Below are positions 5,650 through 5,668 of a stretch of 5,668 nucleotides of DNA, piece after piece. The stretch comes from Bacillota bacterium (GTDB lineage: Bacteria; Bacillota; Bacilli; Alicyclobacillales; SLC66). How positions within the stretch are numbered: position 1 is the stretch's first letter; the number at the start of each line of letters is the position of its first letter. Location: assembly GCA_021821225.1 (NCBI GenBank), contig JAKACR010000195.1, positions 1 to 5,668 of the forward strand, in the 5' to 3' direction. Position numbers and translations under genes: made by a program. The notes beneath the pieces are model-generated. The model ran no database searches. It saw only the letters and a list, made by a program, of their open reading frames with translations, and was not told where the DNA came from.

Positions 5650-5655
5650 CTCCTC
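5650..5655 (-). promoter_or_regulatory. Ribosome binding site of the PBP4-type gene
   Basis: GAGGAG on the minus strand, 6 nt before the ATG at 5643. It supports that start, which also yields a well-formed signal peptide. The window ends 13 bp further on, so no promoter can be seen. Confidence 0.7.
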
Positions 5656-5668
5656 GAACGGATACGGT

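Overview
The window looks like part of a moderately GC-rich (roughly 60%) chromosome of a Gram-positive bacterium. The evidence is strong GGAGG-type Shine-Dalgarno sites, a lipobox-anchored sugar-binding protein, a CcpA-type cre box and a PBP4-type (family S13) peptidase. An Alicyclobacillus-like member of the Bacillota would fit, but that placement is inference. All three supported intact genes lie on the minus strand.

Region 1 (1-2069) is the start of a carbohydrate ABC importer operon of the CUT1 type. Read on the minus strand it has a lipoprotein substrate-binding protein, then a 118-bp gap holding a long stem-loop with no T-tract, then a MalF-type permease that runs off the left edge of the window. 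The second permease is expected beyond that edge. The hairpin suits the common pattern of much more binding protein than permease.

Region 2 (2070-2982) has no intact gene but is rich in structure. From the importer outward it holds a short remnant of a LacI-family regulator (about 2107-2247), a 16-bp dyad, a TATAAT box with a consensus cre/LacI-type operator just downstream (2476-2501), a 220-bp MITE-like element with 28-bp imperfect terminal inverted repeats and two further internal copies of the same motif (2612-2831), a perfect 14-bp inverted repeat inside it, a 10-bp AT-rich inverted repeat, and a 12-bp tandem array that runs into the end of the next gene.

Region 3 (2983-5643) is one large secreted gene of 886 codons. 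Its N-terminal half is a complete PBP4-type D-Ala-D-Ala carboxypeptidase/endopeptidase with SxxK, SxN and KTG at the expected spacing. Its C-terminal half appears to be a second, diverged copy of the same fold in which all three active-site motifs are lost. This tandem active/pseudo-enzyme layout is the most unusual thing in the window.

The importer and the peptidase are separated by mobile-element-like DNA and show no obvious functional link.
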